From Streptomyces sp. PCS3-D2 (GTDB lineage: Bacteria > Actinomycetota > Actinomycetes > Streptomycetales > Streptomycetaceae), in contig NZ_CP097800.1 in assembly GCF_000612545.2 (NCBI RefSeq), positions 2,601,001 through 2,665,000 of the forward strand: DNA of 64,000 nucleotides. The letters are read 5' to 3'. The translations under genes and the position numbers were made by a program. Every line of letters begins with the position of its first letter. The first letter of the stretch is position 1. Below the pieces are notes generated by a model. That model was not told where the DNA came from. It saw only the letters and a program-made list of their open reading frames with translations, and did no database searches. This document shows, piece after piece, positions 36,605-46,687 of the stretch.

Positions 36605-36691
36605 TTCAGTAGCGGGGACAGGATTTGAACCTGCGACCTCTGGGTTATGAGCCCAGCGAGCTACCGAGCTGCTCCACCCCGCGTCGGTGAA
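36602..36691. repeat. 90-bp direct repeat carrying tRNA-fMet, copy 2
   Basis: Identical to 34376-34465; see that entry. Recombination between the two would remove one tRNA and the intervening TPR/Sel1 gene. Confidence 0.9.
36610..36683 (-). tRNA. Initiator tRNA-Met (CAT), copy 2
   Basis: Identical in all 74 positions to the copy at 34384-34457, on the same strand and with the same initiator features. Confidence 0.97.
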
Positions 36692-36735
36692 ACCACAGTA
36701 TCACGACGCGGGACGGAGCCCTCACCCATTGATCA

Positions 36736-39627
36736 TCAACCGCCCGCGGGAGGGGGCGTGGCCTTCGCCTCCGCCTCGATCGCCCGCTTCAGCGCGGCCT
36801 TGATGTCGTCCTGGGCCTTGCCGAAGGCCGCCCAGTCACCGGCCTGCCGGGCCTTCTCGGCCTCCTCGATCGCCTTCTGGGCGTCGGAGAGGGCCGCCTT
36901 GACCGTCGGGTCCTGGTTGGTCGGCGGCGTGACGGTGCCCTCACCCGGCGGCTGGGCCGGCGGAACCGGTGTGGTCGGGGCCTCGGCCCCGAAGACCACG
37001 TTCAGCGCCTTCTCCAAGGTGTCCTCGAAGGCCGTCTGGCCGCCATAGGTCACGAGGACCTTGCGCAGCAGCGGGTACTTCAGCCCGGAGCTGCGGACGT
37101 ACACCGGCTCCACGTAGAGCATGCCGCCGTCGAGCGGCACCGCGAGCAGGTTGCCGTATTCGATCTCCGAGTCGCCACCGCGCAGCAGGCGGATGGACTC
37201 GGCGATCTTCGGCTCCGACTGGAACTTGCTCTGCACCTGGCCGGGGCCGTCCGGCGGCTTGCTCGTCGGCATCTTCAGAATTCTGATCTTGCCGTAGTCC
37301 TGCGTCGTCGGATCGGCGTTGACCGCCATGAAGGCGCTCAGGTTGGGCCGCTCGTTCGGCGTGAACGTCGTGGTGAGCGAGAAGACCTGGTCCTTCTCCT
37401 TCTGGCCCGGCATCTTCATCGACAGGTAGTACGGCGGAACCGCCGTGCCGGCCTTGGTCGTCGGGTCGTCCGGGACGGCCCAGGCCTCACTGCCACTGAG
37501 GAAGGTCTGCGGGTCGGTGACGTGGTACCGGGTCAGCAGCTCCCGCTGGACCTTGAAGAGGTCCTGCGGGTAGCGGAGGTGCTCCATGAGCGGCTCGTCG
37601 ATCTCGCTCTTGGGCTTGACCGTGCCCGGGAACGCCTTCATCCAGGTCTTCAGGACCGGGTCCTCGGTGTCCCACTGGTACAGGTCCACCGAGCCGTCGT
37701 AAGCGTCGACGGTGACCTTCACCGAGTTGCGGATGTAGTTGACCTGGTTCTCCTGGGCCACGACGGCCCGCTGGCTGTTGGTGAGCGAGTCCGCGGTGCT
37801 CTGCCCCAGCGTGGTGCGCGAGGCGTACGGGTAGCCGTTGGTGGTCGTGTACGCGTCGACGATCCACTTGATCCGGCCCTCGACCACGGCCGGATAGGGT
37901 GCGCCGTCGATGGTCAGCCACGGGGCGACGGCCTCGACGCGCTCCTTGGGCGTGCGGTTGTACAGGATCCGCGAACCCTCGCCGATGGCGCCCGAGTACA
38001 GGATCTGCGGCTCGTTGAAGGTCAGCGCGTAGGCGGCCCGGTTGACGGGGTTGTCGAGGTTGACGCCGGAGCCGCCCGTGTAGCTGGTCTCCTTCTCGCC
38101 GTTGTCGTCGGAGTAGTCGAGCTCCTTCTGCGGTCCGCCGACGATCGAGTACTGCTTCGTCTGCTCGCCGTAGTAGATCCGCTGCTCGAAGTCCGTGCCG
38201 AACATGCCCTTGGAGGGGAGGTCGGACTGGGTGAAGTCGGGGGCGCCCTGGTCGCCGACGGTGGTGCCCTTGGCCGCGACCACGCCGTAGCCGTGCGTGT
38301 ACTTGAAGTGGTCGTTGATCCAGTTGTTCTTCGGGATGCCGCCGATGTTCAGCTCGCGCAGTCCGATGACCGTGTCCTGGCCGCTGTACCGGTCCACGGC
38401 CAGCGTGGACGGGAAGGCGTAGTAGCCCTTGACCTGCTGGAGCTGCTGGAAGGCCGGCGAGACGATGTTCGGGTCGAGGAGCCGGATGCTCGCGGTGGAG
38501 TCGGCCTGCGAACGCAGCTTGGTGCGGTCCGCCGTCTGCGAGACGCCCGGGTAGTCGGTGACCTCGGAGCCGGCGATCCCGTAGGCCTCGCGCGTCGCCT
38601 TGATGTTCTTCTGGACGTACGGGGATTCCTTGGCCTGCTCGTTCGGCTGGACCTGGAACTTCTGCACGATCGCCGGGTAGAGCCCGCCGATCAGGATGGC
38701 CGAGAGCACCATCAGGCCGAAGCCGATCACCGGCAGCTGCCAGGTGCGGCGCCACAGCGTCGCGAAGAACAGCACGGCGCAGATCGCGGCGATGGCCACC
38801 AGGATCGTCTTCGCCGGCAGGTAGGCGTTCGCGTCGACGTACCGCAGACCGGTCCAGTTGTCGGCGGCCTTGAAGTCACTGGACTTCACGGCGAGCCCGT
38901 AGCGGTCGAGCCAGTACGCGACCGCCTTGAGCGTGACGAAGAGGCCCAGCAGCACCGACAGGTGGCCGGTCGCGGCGGCGGTGGCCCGGGCGCCCGGGCT
39001 CGTCACGCGCAGTCCGCCGTACAGGTAGTGCACGACGGTCGCGGCGATCACCGACAGCACGACGGCGGCGAAGCCGAAGCCGAGCAGGAAGCGGTACCAG
39101 GGCAGGTCGAAGGTGTAGAACGACACGTCCATCCGGAACTGGGGGTCCTTCGTGCCGAAGGGCACCCCGTTCACGTACATGAGCCAGGTCTTCCACTGGC
39201 CGGCCGCCGAGGCTCCGGCGATCAGGCCGACGAGCACCGAGATGCCCAGGAGCAGCCACTTCTTGTACGGGGCGATGCTCATCCGGTAGCGGTCGAGGCT
39301 CTGCTGTTCCATCGACATCGCGCTGAGCGGCGGCCGCAGCCGGTGCGCCAGCCAGATGTTCAGCCCGACCGCGCCCGTCATCAGCAGCCCGAAGACGCTG
39401 AAGAGGCCGATCTTGGTCCACAGCGTGGTGGTGAAGACACTGGAGTACTTCACGGAGCGGAACCAGAGCCAGTCCGTCCAGAAGCCGGCGAACATGATGA
39501 AGAGCATTCCCAGGACGGCCAGCACGCCCAAGGTCATGAGAAGAGTGCGAGCACGCCGGGAGGGGCGTCCGACTCTCATCCGTGGCCCGGAAGGGCCTCC
39601 GCCGCGGTCCGGCATCTGGAAAGCCAA
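36736..39627 (-). CDS. UPF0182 family large membrane protein
   Basis: The 963-residue protein has about seven membrane helices in its first 320 residues, including [20 protein letters not shown], followed by a large extracytoplasmic region. The C-terminal 80 residues are helical and charged after a proline-rich stretch. It matches actinobacterial UPF0182 (PF03699), a family without proven function, encoded near a PDZ-Lon protease in mycobacteria too. The TTG at 39627 is favoured because GAGGTG lies six bases upstream. An ATG four codons later is the alternative. Confidence 0.93.
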   Translation of the reverse strand: MAFQMPDRGGGPSGPRMRVGRPSRRARTLLMTLGVLAVLGMLFIMFAGFWTDWLWFRSVKYSSVFTTTLWTKIGLFSVFGLLMTGAVGLNIWLAHRLRPPLSAMSMEQQSLDRYRMSIAPYKKWLLLGISVLVGLIAGASAAGQWKTWLMYVNGVPFGTKDPQFRMDVSFYTFDLPWYRFLLGFGFAAVVLSVIAATVVHYLYGGLRVTSPGARATAAATGHLSVLLGLFVTLKAVAYWLDRYGLAVKSSDFKAADNWTGLRYVDANAYLPAKTILVAIAAICAVLFFATLWRRTWQLPVIGFGLMVLSAILIGGLYPAIVQKFQVQPNEQAKESPYVQKNIKATREAYGIAGSEVTDYPGVSQTADRTKLRSQADSTASIRLLDPNIVSPAFQQLQQVKGYYAFPSTLAVDRYSGQDTVIGLRELNIGGIPKNNWINDHFKYTHGYGVVAAKGTTVGDQGAPDFTQSDLPSKGMFGTDFEQRIYYGEQTKQYSIVGGPQKELDYSDDNGEKETSYTGGSGVNLDNPVNRAAYALTFNEPQILYSGAIGEGSRILYNRTPKERVEAVAPWLTIDGAPYPAVVEGRIKWIVDAYTTTNGYPYASRTTLGQSTADSLTNSQRAVVAQENQVNYIRNSVKVTVDAYDGSVDLYQWDTEDPVLKTWMKAFPGTVKPKSEIDEPLMEHLRYPQDLFKVQRELLTRYHVTDPQTFLSGSEAWAVPDDPTTKAGTAVPPYYLSMKMPGQKEKDQVFSLTTTFTPNERPNLSAFMAVNADPTTQDYGKIRILKMPTSKPPDGPGQVQSKFQSEPKIAESIRLLRGGDSEIEYGNLLAVPLDGGMLYVEPVYVRSSGLKYPLLRKVLVTYGGQTAFEDTLEKALNVVFGAEAPTTPVPPAQPPGEGTVTPPTNQDPTVKAALSDAQKAIEEAEKARQAGDWAAFGKAQDDIKAALKRAIEAEAKATPPPAGG

Positions 39628-39746
39628 GGTGCGCACCTCGAAAGTCGCTGAGTACTGGTATGGATCGGACCCCCGATCGTAGAGCCCATTCATGCAACTT
39701 ACTGAGGCCCCGGTCAGTTCCCGGTATGGGTCGGAAAGGAGGCAGG

Positions 39747-40343
39747 ATGTTGTCCATGTCCAACGTTTCGCCTTCCCCCACGCCGTCCGACGAGCCGACT
39801 CCGCCGACGGCCCCCATGGCGGCCAGTCCGCTGACCCGCGCCTGTCTCGAGATCGACGAGTACGCCGCCGGCCTCGGCTGGGACAAGCCCGCGCGGCTGT
39901 TCGCGCTGGTCGACACCGCCCGGCTCAAGAAGCAGGAGCCGCGCCTGGCCTCCCAGCTCGGCCTCGACACGGACGACGCCGGCAAGAGCTCCCTCACCCC
40001 GATCGAGCAGGACACCGTCCCGTCCGGAACCCCGCTCGACACGTTCCTGGGCACCATCGCCTGGCCCGACGCCGTCATCGGGTGTGCGCTGACCGTCGAG
40101 CGCCTGATGCTGCCGCCGTCCGCGGAGGCCTCCGTACCGGAGGGCCTGAGCGACAAGCAGCTGGCGAAGTGGGTCGCCGGGCATCCGGAGCGGCAGGAGG
40201 TCCGGATCACCGTGGCCGTCCTGCGCGACGGCTCGCGCGAGACAGCCGTACGACTGCGCGAGAAGGACTCCGCGACGGAGGTCCTCACCGGCGGGGGCCT
40301 GGTGCCGGGACTGGCCGAGGCCCTGGCCGCGACCTTCGCCTAG
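39747..40343 (+). CDS. PPA1309-like conserved protein
   Basis: The 198-residue soluble protein is conserved in actinobacteria under the family name PPA1309. Landmarks are [40 protein letters not shown] and [19 protein letters not shown]. No function is established. AAGGAGG lies four bases before the ATG. It is divergent from UPF0182 and convergent with the PDZ-Lon gene, a linkage seen repeatedly in the phylum. Confidence 0.85.
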   Translation: MLSMSNVSPSPTPSDEPTPPTAPMAASPLTRACLEIDEYAAGLGWDKPARLFALVDTARLKKQEPRLASQLGLDTDDAGKSSLTPIEQDTVPSGTPLDTFLGTIAWPDAVIGCALTVERLMLPPSAEASVPEGLSDKQLAKWVAGHPERQEVRITVAVLRDGSRETAVRLREKDSATEVLTGGGLVPGLAEALAATFA

Positions 40344-40389
40344 GGTCCGTCACCGCCGGACGGACCCCGGCCCCGGGGAGGGCGACCGG

Positions 40390-41481
40390 TCAGGGCTTGG
40401 CGCCGCACTGCGGCAGCCCGGCCGTGTCCCCCTTGCCGATCTTCTGCAACGACTTCATGGCGTCGTCGATGGTGGAGACCTTCACCAGCGTCAGCCCGTC
40501 CGGCACGTTGGATGCCGCGGAGGCGCAGTTGTCGGCAGGAGTGAGGAAGTACTCCGCACCGGCCTTGCGGGCGCCGATGGTCTTCATCTGGATGCCGCCG
40601 ATCGGACCGACCTTGCCGGCGTCGTCGATGGTGCCGGTGCCCGCGACGAACTTCCCGCCGGTCAGGTCCTCCGGAGTCAGCTTGTCGACGATGCCCAGCG
40701 CGAACATCAGCCCGGCGCTCGGGCCGCCCACGTCGGCGAGCTTGATGTCGATGGTGAACGGGAAGGTGTGGTCGGAGCCGGCCCGGATGCCGACGATGGC
40801 GCGGCCGTCGCCCTCCGCCTTGCCGGTGGTGATGGTGACCTTGGAGGTGCCTGCGGGCTCGCGGCCGGCCTTCGCGGCCGCGGCGGCGTCGGCGGCGGGC
40901 ACGATGGTGAACTCGACCGGTTCGCCGGGCTTGCGCTTCGTGACGAGCTTGGCCACGTCCTCGGGGGCGGTGACGGGGGCGCCGTCCACGGCCTTGACCA
41001 CGTCACCGGCGTGCAGCAGGCCCTCGGAGGGGCTGTCCTTGACCACGGAGGCGACGATCACCCGGGCGGTGACCGGGATGTCGAGCTGCCGGAGCGCCGC
41101 GACCTTGGCGCTCTGCTGGGACTGGCTGAACTCCTCGGCGTTCTCCTGGGTGGACTCCGCGTCGGTCTTGCCGTTCGGGTAGAGGTTCTCGTGCGGGACG
41201 ACGATGTTGTCGCCCGCCAGCCACCCGTAGACGGCTTCCACCAGATTCATGTCGTAGTCGGCGCCCGTGACGCGGACCGTCGTCATGTTGAGGTGACCGC
41301 TGGTCGGGTACGTCTTGCGCCCCGAGATGCTGAGGACGGGCTCACCGTGCGAGTCCCCGAGCGTGTTCACGGTCGGGCCGGGGCTCATCTCGGAGTACGG
41401 GACCTTGATGAAGACCCCCGCGCAGAGCAGCGCGAACAGCACCAGGGTGGAGGCGAGCATCGTCGCGGTGCGGCGTGGCAT
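40390..41481 (-). CDS. Membrane-anchored PDZ-Lon (S16) protease, YlbL type
   Basis: The 363-residue protein has one N-terminal membrane helix (TMLASTLVLFALLCAGVFIK), a PDZ domain (ASVVKDSPSEGLLHAGDVVK) and a C-terminal Lon-type proteolytic domain. The serine is in GGPSAGLMFALG and the lysine of the dyad lies in GGIQMKTIGARKAG. The active site faces the outside. Relatives act in cell division and quality control. It is the right length for the family. Confidence 0.93.
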   Translation of the reverse strand: MPRRTATMLASTLVLFALLCAGVFIKVPYSEMSPGPTVNTLGDSHGEPVLSISGRKTYPTSGHLNMTTVRVTGADYDMNLVEAVYGWLAGDNIVVPHENLYPNGKTDAESTQENAEEFSQSQQSAKVAALRQLDIPVTARVIVASVVKDSPSEGLLHAGDVVKAVDGAPVTAPEDVAKLVTKRKPGEPVEFTIVPAADAAAAAKAGREPAGTSKVTITTGKAEGDGRAIVGIRAGSDHTFPFTIDIKLADVGGPSAGLMFALGIVDKLTPEDLTGGKFVAGTGTIDDAGKVGPIGGIQMKTIGARKAGAEYFLTPADNCASAASNVPDGLTLVKVSTIDDAMKSLQKIGKGDTAGLPQCGAKP

Positions 41482-41613
41482 GGATCCGACAGTACGGGAC
41501 GGCCCCGGCGAGCGGCCCTCGGGGCCGGTCCGTACGGGGTTCGTCGGCGAAACTCTCAGCGGAATCTCACGGTGCGGGGTCGGGGTGGACGCCCCGCGCC
41601 GGGTCGGACCGCG

Positions 41614-41829
41614 TCAGACGGTGTCGGAGGCGGAAGCGGCCTCGGCCTTCGCCCTGACCTGATCCGCGCTGCCGTGACCCTGGCCGTTGCCCATGGCTTC
41701 GCGGAACCGCGCGTAGCCCGCGAGCTCGGATATGTCGCCCTGCGTGCGGTCCCGTGCCGCCCAGCTGCCCCATATCGCCGCGCCGATCGCGGCGAACAGC
41801 GGAATCAGCAACCACGCCAGAGATCCCAT
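41614..41829 (-). CDS. Small single-helix membrane protein
   Basis: The 71-residue protein has one helix (MGSLAWLLIPLFAAIGAAIW) and a charged tail that includes DLSELAGY-like DISELAGYARFREAMG. GGGAGG seven bases before the ATG supports translation. I do not recognise a function. It is on the same strand as the PDZ-Lon gene, 132 bp upstream. Confidence 0.75.
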   Translation of the reverse strand: MGSLAWLLIPLFAAIGAAIWGSWAARDRTQGDISELAGYARFREAMGNGQGHGSADQVRAKAEAASASDTV

Positions 41830-41995
41830 GGGCGCGCCTCCCTGCCCCGAAGTGCGTTTCGTTGGTGGCTTCAACGCTCGTGCCCATGGGGGGGTTACGC
41901 AAATCGAGGGCGTGTTGCGCGGCCGATCGGGTGTGAGGGTATCCGCCCGACGATCACGCTCCGCGACCGGGGTCGGCCGACCGGGGCCGACGGCG

Positions 41996-42466
41996 TCAGC
42001 AGGCGCCGACCCACTCCTCCGAGCCGTCCGCGAAGGTCTGGTGCTTCCAGATCGGGACCTCGTGCTTGAGGTCGTCGATCAGCATCCGGCAGGCCTCGAA
42101 GGCCTCGCCGCGGTGCGGGCAGGAGACCGCGACCACCACGGCCAGGTCACCGACGGCCAGGTCGCCCACGCGGTGCACGGCGGCCAGGGCGCGGACCGGG
42201 TACTTGGCCACGACGCGCTCGGCGATCCGGCGCATCTCGGCCTCCGCCGTCGGGTGGCAGGAGTAGCCGAGCGCATCGACGTCGGCCCCGCCGTCGTGGT
42301 TGCGCACCGTGCCGACGAAGAGCGTCGTACCGCCCGTGGCGTCGTCGCCGACGGCCCGGAAGACCTCGTCGATCGAGAGCGGGGTGTCGCGGATCGCGAG
42401 CAGCCGGACGGGGTCCTGGGCGGCCTGCTCGCCGGGGTGGTCGAAGTGCGGTGCCATACCGTCCAT
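41996..42466 (-). CDS. moaE: Molybdopterin synthase catalytic subunit
   Basis: MoaE inserts the dithiolene sulfurs into precursor Z using the thiocarboxylate of MoaD. The 156-residue product has GGTTLFVGTVRNHDGG, YSCHPTAEAEMRRI, AVHRVGDLAVGD and the catalytic-lysine region KHEVPIWKHQTFADG. The start may be ATG 42466 or ATG 42457. No other moa gene is in the window. Confidence 0.95.
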   Translation of the reverse strand: MDGMAPHFDHPGEQAAQDPVRLLAIRDTPLSIDEVFRAVGDDATGGTTLFVGTVRNHDGGADVDALGYSCHPTAEAEMRRIAERVVAKYPVRALAAVHRVGDLAVGDLAVVVAVSCPHRGEAFEACRMLIDDLKHEVPIWKHQTFADGSEEWVGAC

Positions 42467-42535
42467 CGTGCCCCAGCCGCCGACCCGGCGGAATAGCTGA
42501 TTCGCCCGGCCCGCGGTGCCGGCCTTGGGAGCCTC

Positions 42536-43690
42536 CTACAGGACCGCCGCGGCCGCGCCGAGCAGGGCCACCGTCGCGCCCGCCGCACCGGCGGCCGTGG
42601 CGGCGTCCCTGCGGCCCAGCCGGCGGCCGGCGACGGTGTGGCGGCCCGCGACCTCCTGGAGGAGCTCGGCGAGGACCTCCTCGTTGGTCCAGCGCGGCCG
42701 CCAGCCGGCCGCGTGCAGCCCGCTGACGCTGACCACCCAGGGGTGCATCGTGTACGCCAGGTCCCCGGCCGGGGACGGGGTCAGGCCGATGCGGTGCAGG
42801 CGGGCCGCCGCGCCCAGCGCGACCGCCGAGGGCAGCTCCATCCGGCGGATGCCGCTCAGCTCCTCGACCTCCTCCTGCTCCAGCCACCCCTCGCAGCCCA
42901 CGGCCAGCTCGCCCTCGACCTTCTCCAGGGCCGCGTACTCCAGGGCACTGACCAGGTCCTCCACGTGGCAGAACTGCCAGGTGGGCCGGGATCCCGCGAC
43001 GACGAGCAGGCGCGGGGACTCGAAGTACCGGGTCAGGGCGGTGTCGGTACCGCCGACGAGCACCGCGGGGCGGACCACGGTGACGTTGAGCCCGGGGTGG
43101 GCGCGGGGGGCCCGTCGGCCGAGCCGTTCGATCTCCAGCAGGTCGCCGACACCGGTCGCCTCGGCGGTGGCCCGCAGCTCGGAGTCCTCCGACAGCGGGA
43201 TGTCGTTGTCGGGCAGGGCCCCGTAGACCATGGCGGAGGTGCACAGCACCACCCGGTGCACGCCGGCCGCGGCGGCGGCCGTGAGGACGGTCTGGGTCCC
43301 GCGCACGTTGTATGCCGTACGGGCCGCCGGGTCCGTCTCCAGGTCGAGGTCGAGGGCGAGGTGGACGACGACGTCCGCGCCGCGCAGCTTCTCGGCGATC
43401 GCGGGGTCCCGTACGTCGAGTACGTGCCACTGCGCGTCCGCGCAGTCGCCTCGCCGCTCGTCGATGGCCACGACCTGCCTGACCTCGTCGGAGGCGGCGA
43501 GGCGGGTCACGAGGGCTGCACCGACGCCCGAGGCGGCGCCGGTCACGGCGATCACGGGGCTGGGCCGACGGGGGCCTTCCGGGTTTCGCGGCTGGCGAAC
43601 GCCGGGGGCGCCGTCGCCGTGCTCGGGGCGGTCGTCGTCCTGCGTCGCGCGGCTGCGCTTATCCGAAACGTGCGGATCTGGGGAACTCAC
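42536..43690 (-). CDS. NAD-dependent epimerase/dehydratase-like protein
   Basis: The 384-residue extended SDR has the nucleotide motif VTGAASGVGAALVTRLA after a 50-residue charged N-terminal tail. Then come VVVHLALDLD, TSAMVYGALPDND and GLNVTVVRPAVLVGGTD. The active-site segment has SAMVYG, but I do not see a clean YxxxK, so the reaction is uncertain. The C-terminal Ala/Gly-rich stretch looks membrane-associating. The GTG at 43690 follows GGAGA. It lies 69 bp upstream of moaE on the same strand. Confidence 0.85.
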   Translation of the reverse strand: MSSPDPHVSDKRSRATQDDDRPEHGDGAPGVRQPRNPEGPRRPSPVIAVTGAASGVGAALVTRLAASDEVRQVVAIDERRGDCADAQWHVLDVRDPAIAEKLRGADVVVHLALDLDLETDPAARTAYNVRGTQTVLTAAAAAGVHRVVLCTSAMVYGALPDNDIPLSEDSELRATAEATGVGDLLEIERLGRRAPRAHPGLNVTVVRPAVLVGGTDTALTRYFESPRLLVVAGSRPTWQFCHVEDLVSALEYAALEKVEGELAVGCEGWLEQEEVEELSGIRRMELPSAVALGAAARLHRIGLTPSPAGDLAYTMHPWVVSVSGLHAAGWRPRWTNEEVLAELLQEVAGRHTVAGRRLGRRDAATAAGAAGATVALLGAAAAVL

Positions 43691-43884
43691 CGGGCGTCTC
43701 CAGCGGTTGTCTTCAGTAGGGACGCGCCGTGACGCGGACCCACCAGGTGATGTCCATCCTGCCGCAGCCCAGGAGTCGGCGGAGCACCGAGCCCGGATGC
43801 GGGCTCCGGTGTCTACGCTGGGTGGTGTTGTCGGACCATTGCCCGTCGGCACCCGCCGACGGCCCTACGAGCCGAGGAAACCCC

Positions 43885-45303
43885 GTGAGCGACACCCCAT
43901 TCGGATTCGGCCTTCCGCCGGAGGAGCCGGACAACGGCGACGAAGGCAAGAAGAAGGGCAACCAGGGCGGTCAGGGCGGCCCTGCGAATCCCTTCGGGTT
44001 CCCCGGCATGGGGCTGCCGGGCGCCGGTGCCCCCGGCGGCGCGGACAACCCGTTCGCCGCGATGTTCGGTTCCATGAACCCGAACGACCTCGGTGCGGCC
44101 TTCCAGCAGCTCGGCCAGATGCTCAGCTACGAGGGCGGTCCCGTGAACTGGGACATGGCCAAGGACATCGCCCGCCGGACCGTCGCGCAGGGCACGGCGG
44201 ACGGCGTGAAGGACACCAGCGTCGGCATCGCCGAGAAGTCGGCCGTCGAGGAGGCCGTGCGCCTGGCCGACCACTGGCTGGACGGCGTGACCTCGCTGCC
44301 CTCCGGTGCCACCACGGCAGTGGCGTGGAGCCGCGCCGAGTGGGTCGAGGCCACCCTCCCGGTGTGGAAGGAGCTCGTGGACCCGGTCGCCGAGCGCGTC
44401 GGCGCGGCCATGGGCAGCGTGCTGCCCGAAGAGATGCAGGCCATGGCGGGCCCGCTGCTGGGCATGATGCGCTCCATGGGCGGGGCCATGTTCGGCCAGC
44501 AGATCGGCCAGGCCGTCGGCGTCCTCGCCGGCGAGGTCGTCGGCTCCACCGACATCGGGCTGCCCCTGGGCCCGGCGGGCAAGGCCGCGCTGCTCCCGCT
44601 GAACATCGAGGGCTTCGGCCGGGATCTGGGCGTGCCCTCGGACGAGGTGCGGCTGTACCTGGCGCTGCGCGAGGCGGCCCACGCCAGGCTCTTCGCGCAC
44701 GTCCCGTGGCTGCGCTCGCACCTGTTCGGAGCCGTCGAGGGCTACGCGCGCGGGATCAAGGTGGACACCTCGAAGCTGGAGGACGTGGTCGGGCAGCTGG
44801 ACCCGTCCAACCCGGAGCAGCTGCAGGAAGTCCTGCAGGGCGGCATGTTCCAGCCGCAGGACACTCCCGAGCAGAAGGCCGCCCTGGCCCGCCTGGAGAC
44901 GGCGCTCGCGCTGGTCGAGGGCTGGGTCGACGCGGTGGTGCACGAGGCCGCCAAGCCCCGGCTGGCCTCGGCGGACGCGATGCGCGAGACCATGCGCCGG
45001 CGCCGCGCCTCGGGTGGCCCGGCGGAGCAGACCTTCGCGACGCTGATCGGCCTGGAGCTGCGCCCGCGCCGCCTGCGCGACGCCTCGCGCCTGTGGGCCT
45101 CGCTGACCGACGCGCGCGGGGTGGACGGCCGCGACGGCCTGTGGGAGCACCCGGACATGCTGCCGACGGCCTCCGACCTCGACGATCCGGACGGCTTCGT
45201 GCACCGCGAGCAGCTGGACTTCTCCGAGATCGACAAGATGCTCGGCGAGGCGGCCGAGAAGCGCGGTCAGCAGGGCGACGGCGAGGGCGAAGAGAACAAG
45301 TGA
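43885..45303 (+). CDS. DUF2342 zinc-dependent metalloprotease-like protein
   Basis: The 472-residue protein matches the actinobacterial DUF2342 family (zincin-like, sometimes labelled F420 biosynthesis-associated). The likely metal region is LREAAHARLFAHVPWLRSHL, with VDAVVHEAAKPRL further on. The first 70 residues are Gly/Pro/Asn-rich and disordered. GAGGAAA precedes the GTG at 43885. The Nudix gene overlaps its stop by 4 bp. Mycobacteria have the ortholog close to the PDZ-Lon gene. Confidence 0.9.
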   Translation: MSDTPFGFGLPPEEPDNGDEGKKKGNQGGQGGPANPFGFPGMGLPGAGAPGGADNPFAAMFGSMNPNDLGAAFQQLGQMLSYEGGPVNWDMAKDIARRTVAQGTADGVKDTSVGIAEKSAVEEAVRLADHWLDGVTSLPSGATTAVAWSRAEWVEATLPVWKELVDPVAERVGAAMGSVLPEEMQAMAGPLLGMMRSMGGAMFGQQIGQAVGVLAGEVVGSTDIGLPLGPAGKAALLPLNIEGFGRDLGVPSDEVRLYLALREAAHARLFAHVPWLRSHLFGAVEGYARGIKVDTSKLEDVVGQLDPSNPEQLQEVLQGGMFQPQDTPEQKAALARLETALALVEGWVDAVVHEAAKPRLASADAMRETMRRRRASGGPAEQTFATLIGLELRPRRLRDASRLWASLTDARGVDGRDGLWEHPDMLPTASDLDDPDGFVHREQLDFSEIDKMLGEAAEKRGQQGDGEGEENK

Positions 45304-45836
45304 GCCTCCACGACGACGCGGCCCTGGTCCTGAAGGGCTACGAGGACCAGAGCGAGCTGCGCGACCTGTACCTGGCACATCTGGCCGCCCATCCGGACGG
45401 GGTCTACAAGCCCTGCGAGGCGGGGCACGTCACGGGCAGCGCGCTCGTGATCGACCCGGTGGGCGGACGGGTCCTGCTGACCCTGCACAAGAAGCTGGGG
45501 TTGTGGCTGCAGATGGGCGGCCACTGCGAGCCCGGTGACACGACCCTGGCGGACGTGGCCCTGCGCGAGGCCCGCGAGGAGTCCGGCATCGAGCACGGGC
45601 TGACCCTGGTGCCCGGCGGTCCGGTGCGCCTGGACCGGCATCCCATCCCGGCGCCCTGCAACTGGCACCTGGACGTGCAGTACGCGGCACTGGCCCCGGC
45701 CGACGCCGTGGCGGAGATCAGCGAGGAGTCACTGGACCTGCGCTGGTTCCCGTACCAGGAGGTGGCCTCGGTGGCCGACACCTCGGTGGTCCTGCTGCTG
45801 GAGGCGGCCCGTGCGCGGCTCGCCGCGGCGGGCTGA
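45300..45836 (+). CDS. Nudix hydrolase
   Basis: The 178-residue enzyme has a full Nudix box, GGHCEPGDTTLADVALREAR followed by EESGI, which binds Mg and cleaves nucleoside diphosphates linked to another group. The substrate is unknown. The start GTGA overlaps the upstream stop, so the two are coupled. Confidence 0.93.
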   Translation: MSLHDDAALVLKGYEDQSELRDLYLAHLAAHPDGVYKPCEAGHVTGSALVIDPVGGRVLLTLHKKLGLWLQMGGHCEPGDTTLADVALREAREESGIEHGLTLVPGGPVRLDRHPIPAPCNWHLDVQYAALAPADAVAEISEESLDLRWFPYQEVASVADTSVVLLLEAARARLAAAG

Positions 45837-45865
45837 GCCCGCGGGCTGCCCAGCGGCATGACGAA

Positions 45866-45899
45866 GGGGCGGTCCCGTGCGGCCGTGCGGGACCGCCCC
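45866..45899. terminator. Bidirectional terminator between the Nudix and AIM24 genes
   Basis: A 12-bp perfect stem (45866-45877 with 45888-45899) lies between convergent units. Confidence 0.85.
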
Positions 45900-45914
45900 C
45901 TCCGCCGTACCGGA

Positions 45915-46670
45915 TCAGTTCCAGCCGTTGCTGTGGTTCTGGGCGTGGACGCCCTGCTGGCCCATCCCGAACTGCGCGGCGAGGCCCTGTCCGACCTGGG
46001 CGTTCTGCGGCGGCAGCGCCTCGCTGGGCTGCACCAGCGCGATGCCCGTGCCGAGGAAGCTGAGCTCCCAGCCCTCGCCGGTGTTGCCGCGGCGCCGCCA
46101 GACACCGCTGGAGTGCGTCTGGGCCTGCATCTGCACCCGCAGCGAAGTGGACCAGGCGACGATGGCGTCCGCGTCGACGTTGACGTACTTGTCGGGCGTG
46201 ACGTGCATCATCAGCGGCTGCCCGGAAGTCATCAGGGCGACCTTGCCGTGGCCGGAGATGTTGAGCTGGTACTTGCCGGATCCGGAGATCCCGTACTGGC
46301 TGTCCACCGCGATGACCTCGGTGTGCAGGGTCGAGTCCAGGGCCAGGACGTAGCTGCTGTCGACCGTCAGGCCCTCCTGCTCGACGTCCACGACGTGGAC
46401 GTGCTGGGCCAGGTTGGCGAGGTAGACCGTGCCCTGCCCGGAGCAGCGCATGAGGTCCAGGCCCTCACCGGTGCGGCGGCGGGCGCCCCGCTGGTTGCTG
46501 CTCTGGTACTCGCCGTCGAAGTCGATCAGCCCCTGGTAGGCGACCATCGCGCCCTTGCGGGCGAGTACGTCGTCGGAGCCCGTCAGGGAGACCCGCAGCA
46601 GTTGCGGGTTCTGGACGGTGTACCGGTCCTGGGACTGCGCCTCGGAGTGGGCGAAAAGTGCGCTCTGCAT
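45915..46670 (-). CDS. AIM24 family protein (third gene of cluster)
   Basis: The 251-residue protein has the AIM24 fold: LLRVSLTGSDDVLARKGAMV, GTVYLANLAQHVHVVDVEQE, SYVLALDSTLHTEV and the terminal GTGIALVQPSEALPPQN. AIM24 was named for a yeast mitochondrial membrane-organising protein; the bacterial role is unknown. It is 17 bp downstream of a second AIM24 gene. Confidence 0.88.
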   Translation of the reverse strand: MQSALFAHSEAQSQDRYTVQNPQLLRVSLTGSDDVLARKGAMVAYQGLIDFDGEYQSSNQRGARRRTGEGLDLMRCSGQGTVYLANLAQHVHVVDVEQEGLTVDSSYVLALDSTLHTEVIAVDSQYGISGSGKYQLNISGHGKVALMTSGQPLMMHVTPDKYVNVDADAIVAWSTSLRVQMQAQTHSSGVWRRRGNTGEGWELSFLGTGIALVQPSEALPPQNAQVGQGLAAQFGMGQQGVHAQNHSNGWN

Positions 46671-46687
46671 GATGTGTACGCTCCCCC

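Noticed and set aside
42536-43690. Assigning a specific sugar epimerase function
   Set aside because: The active-site lysine motif is unclear and there is no sugar-nucleotide gene context.
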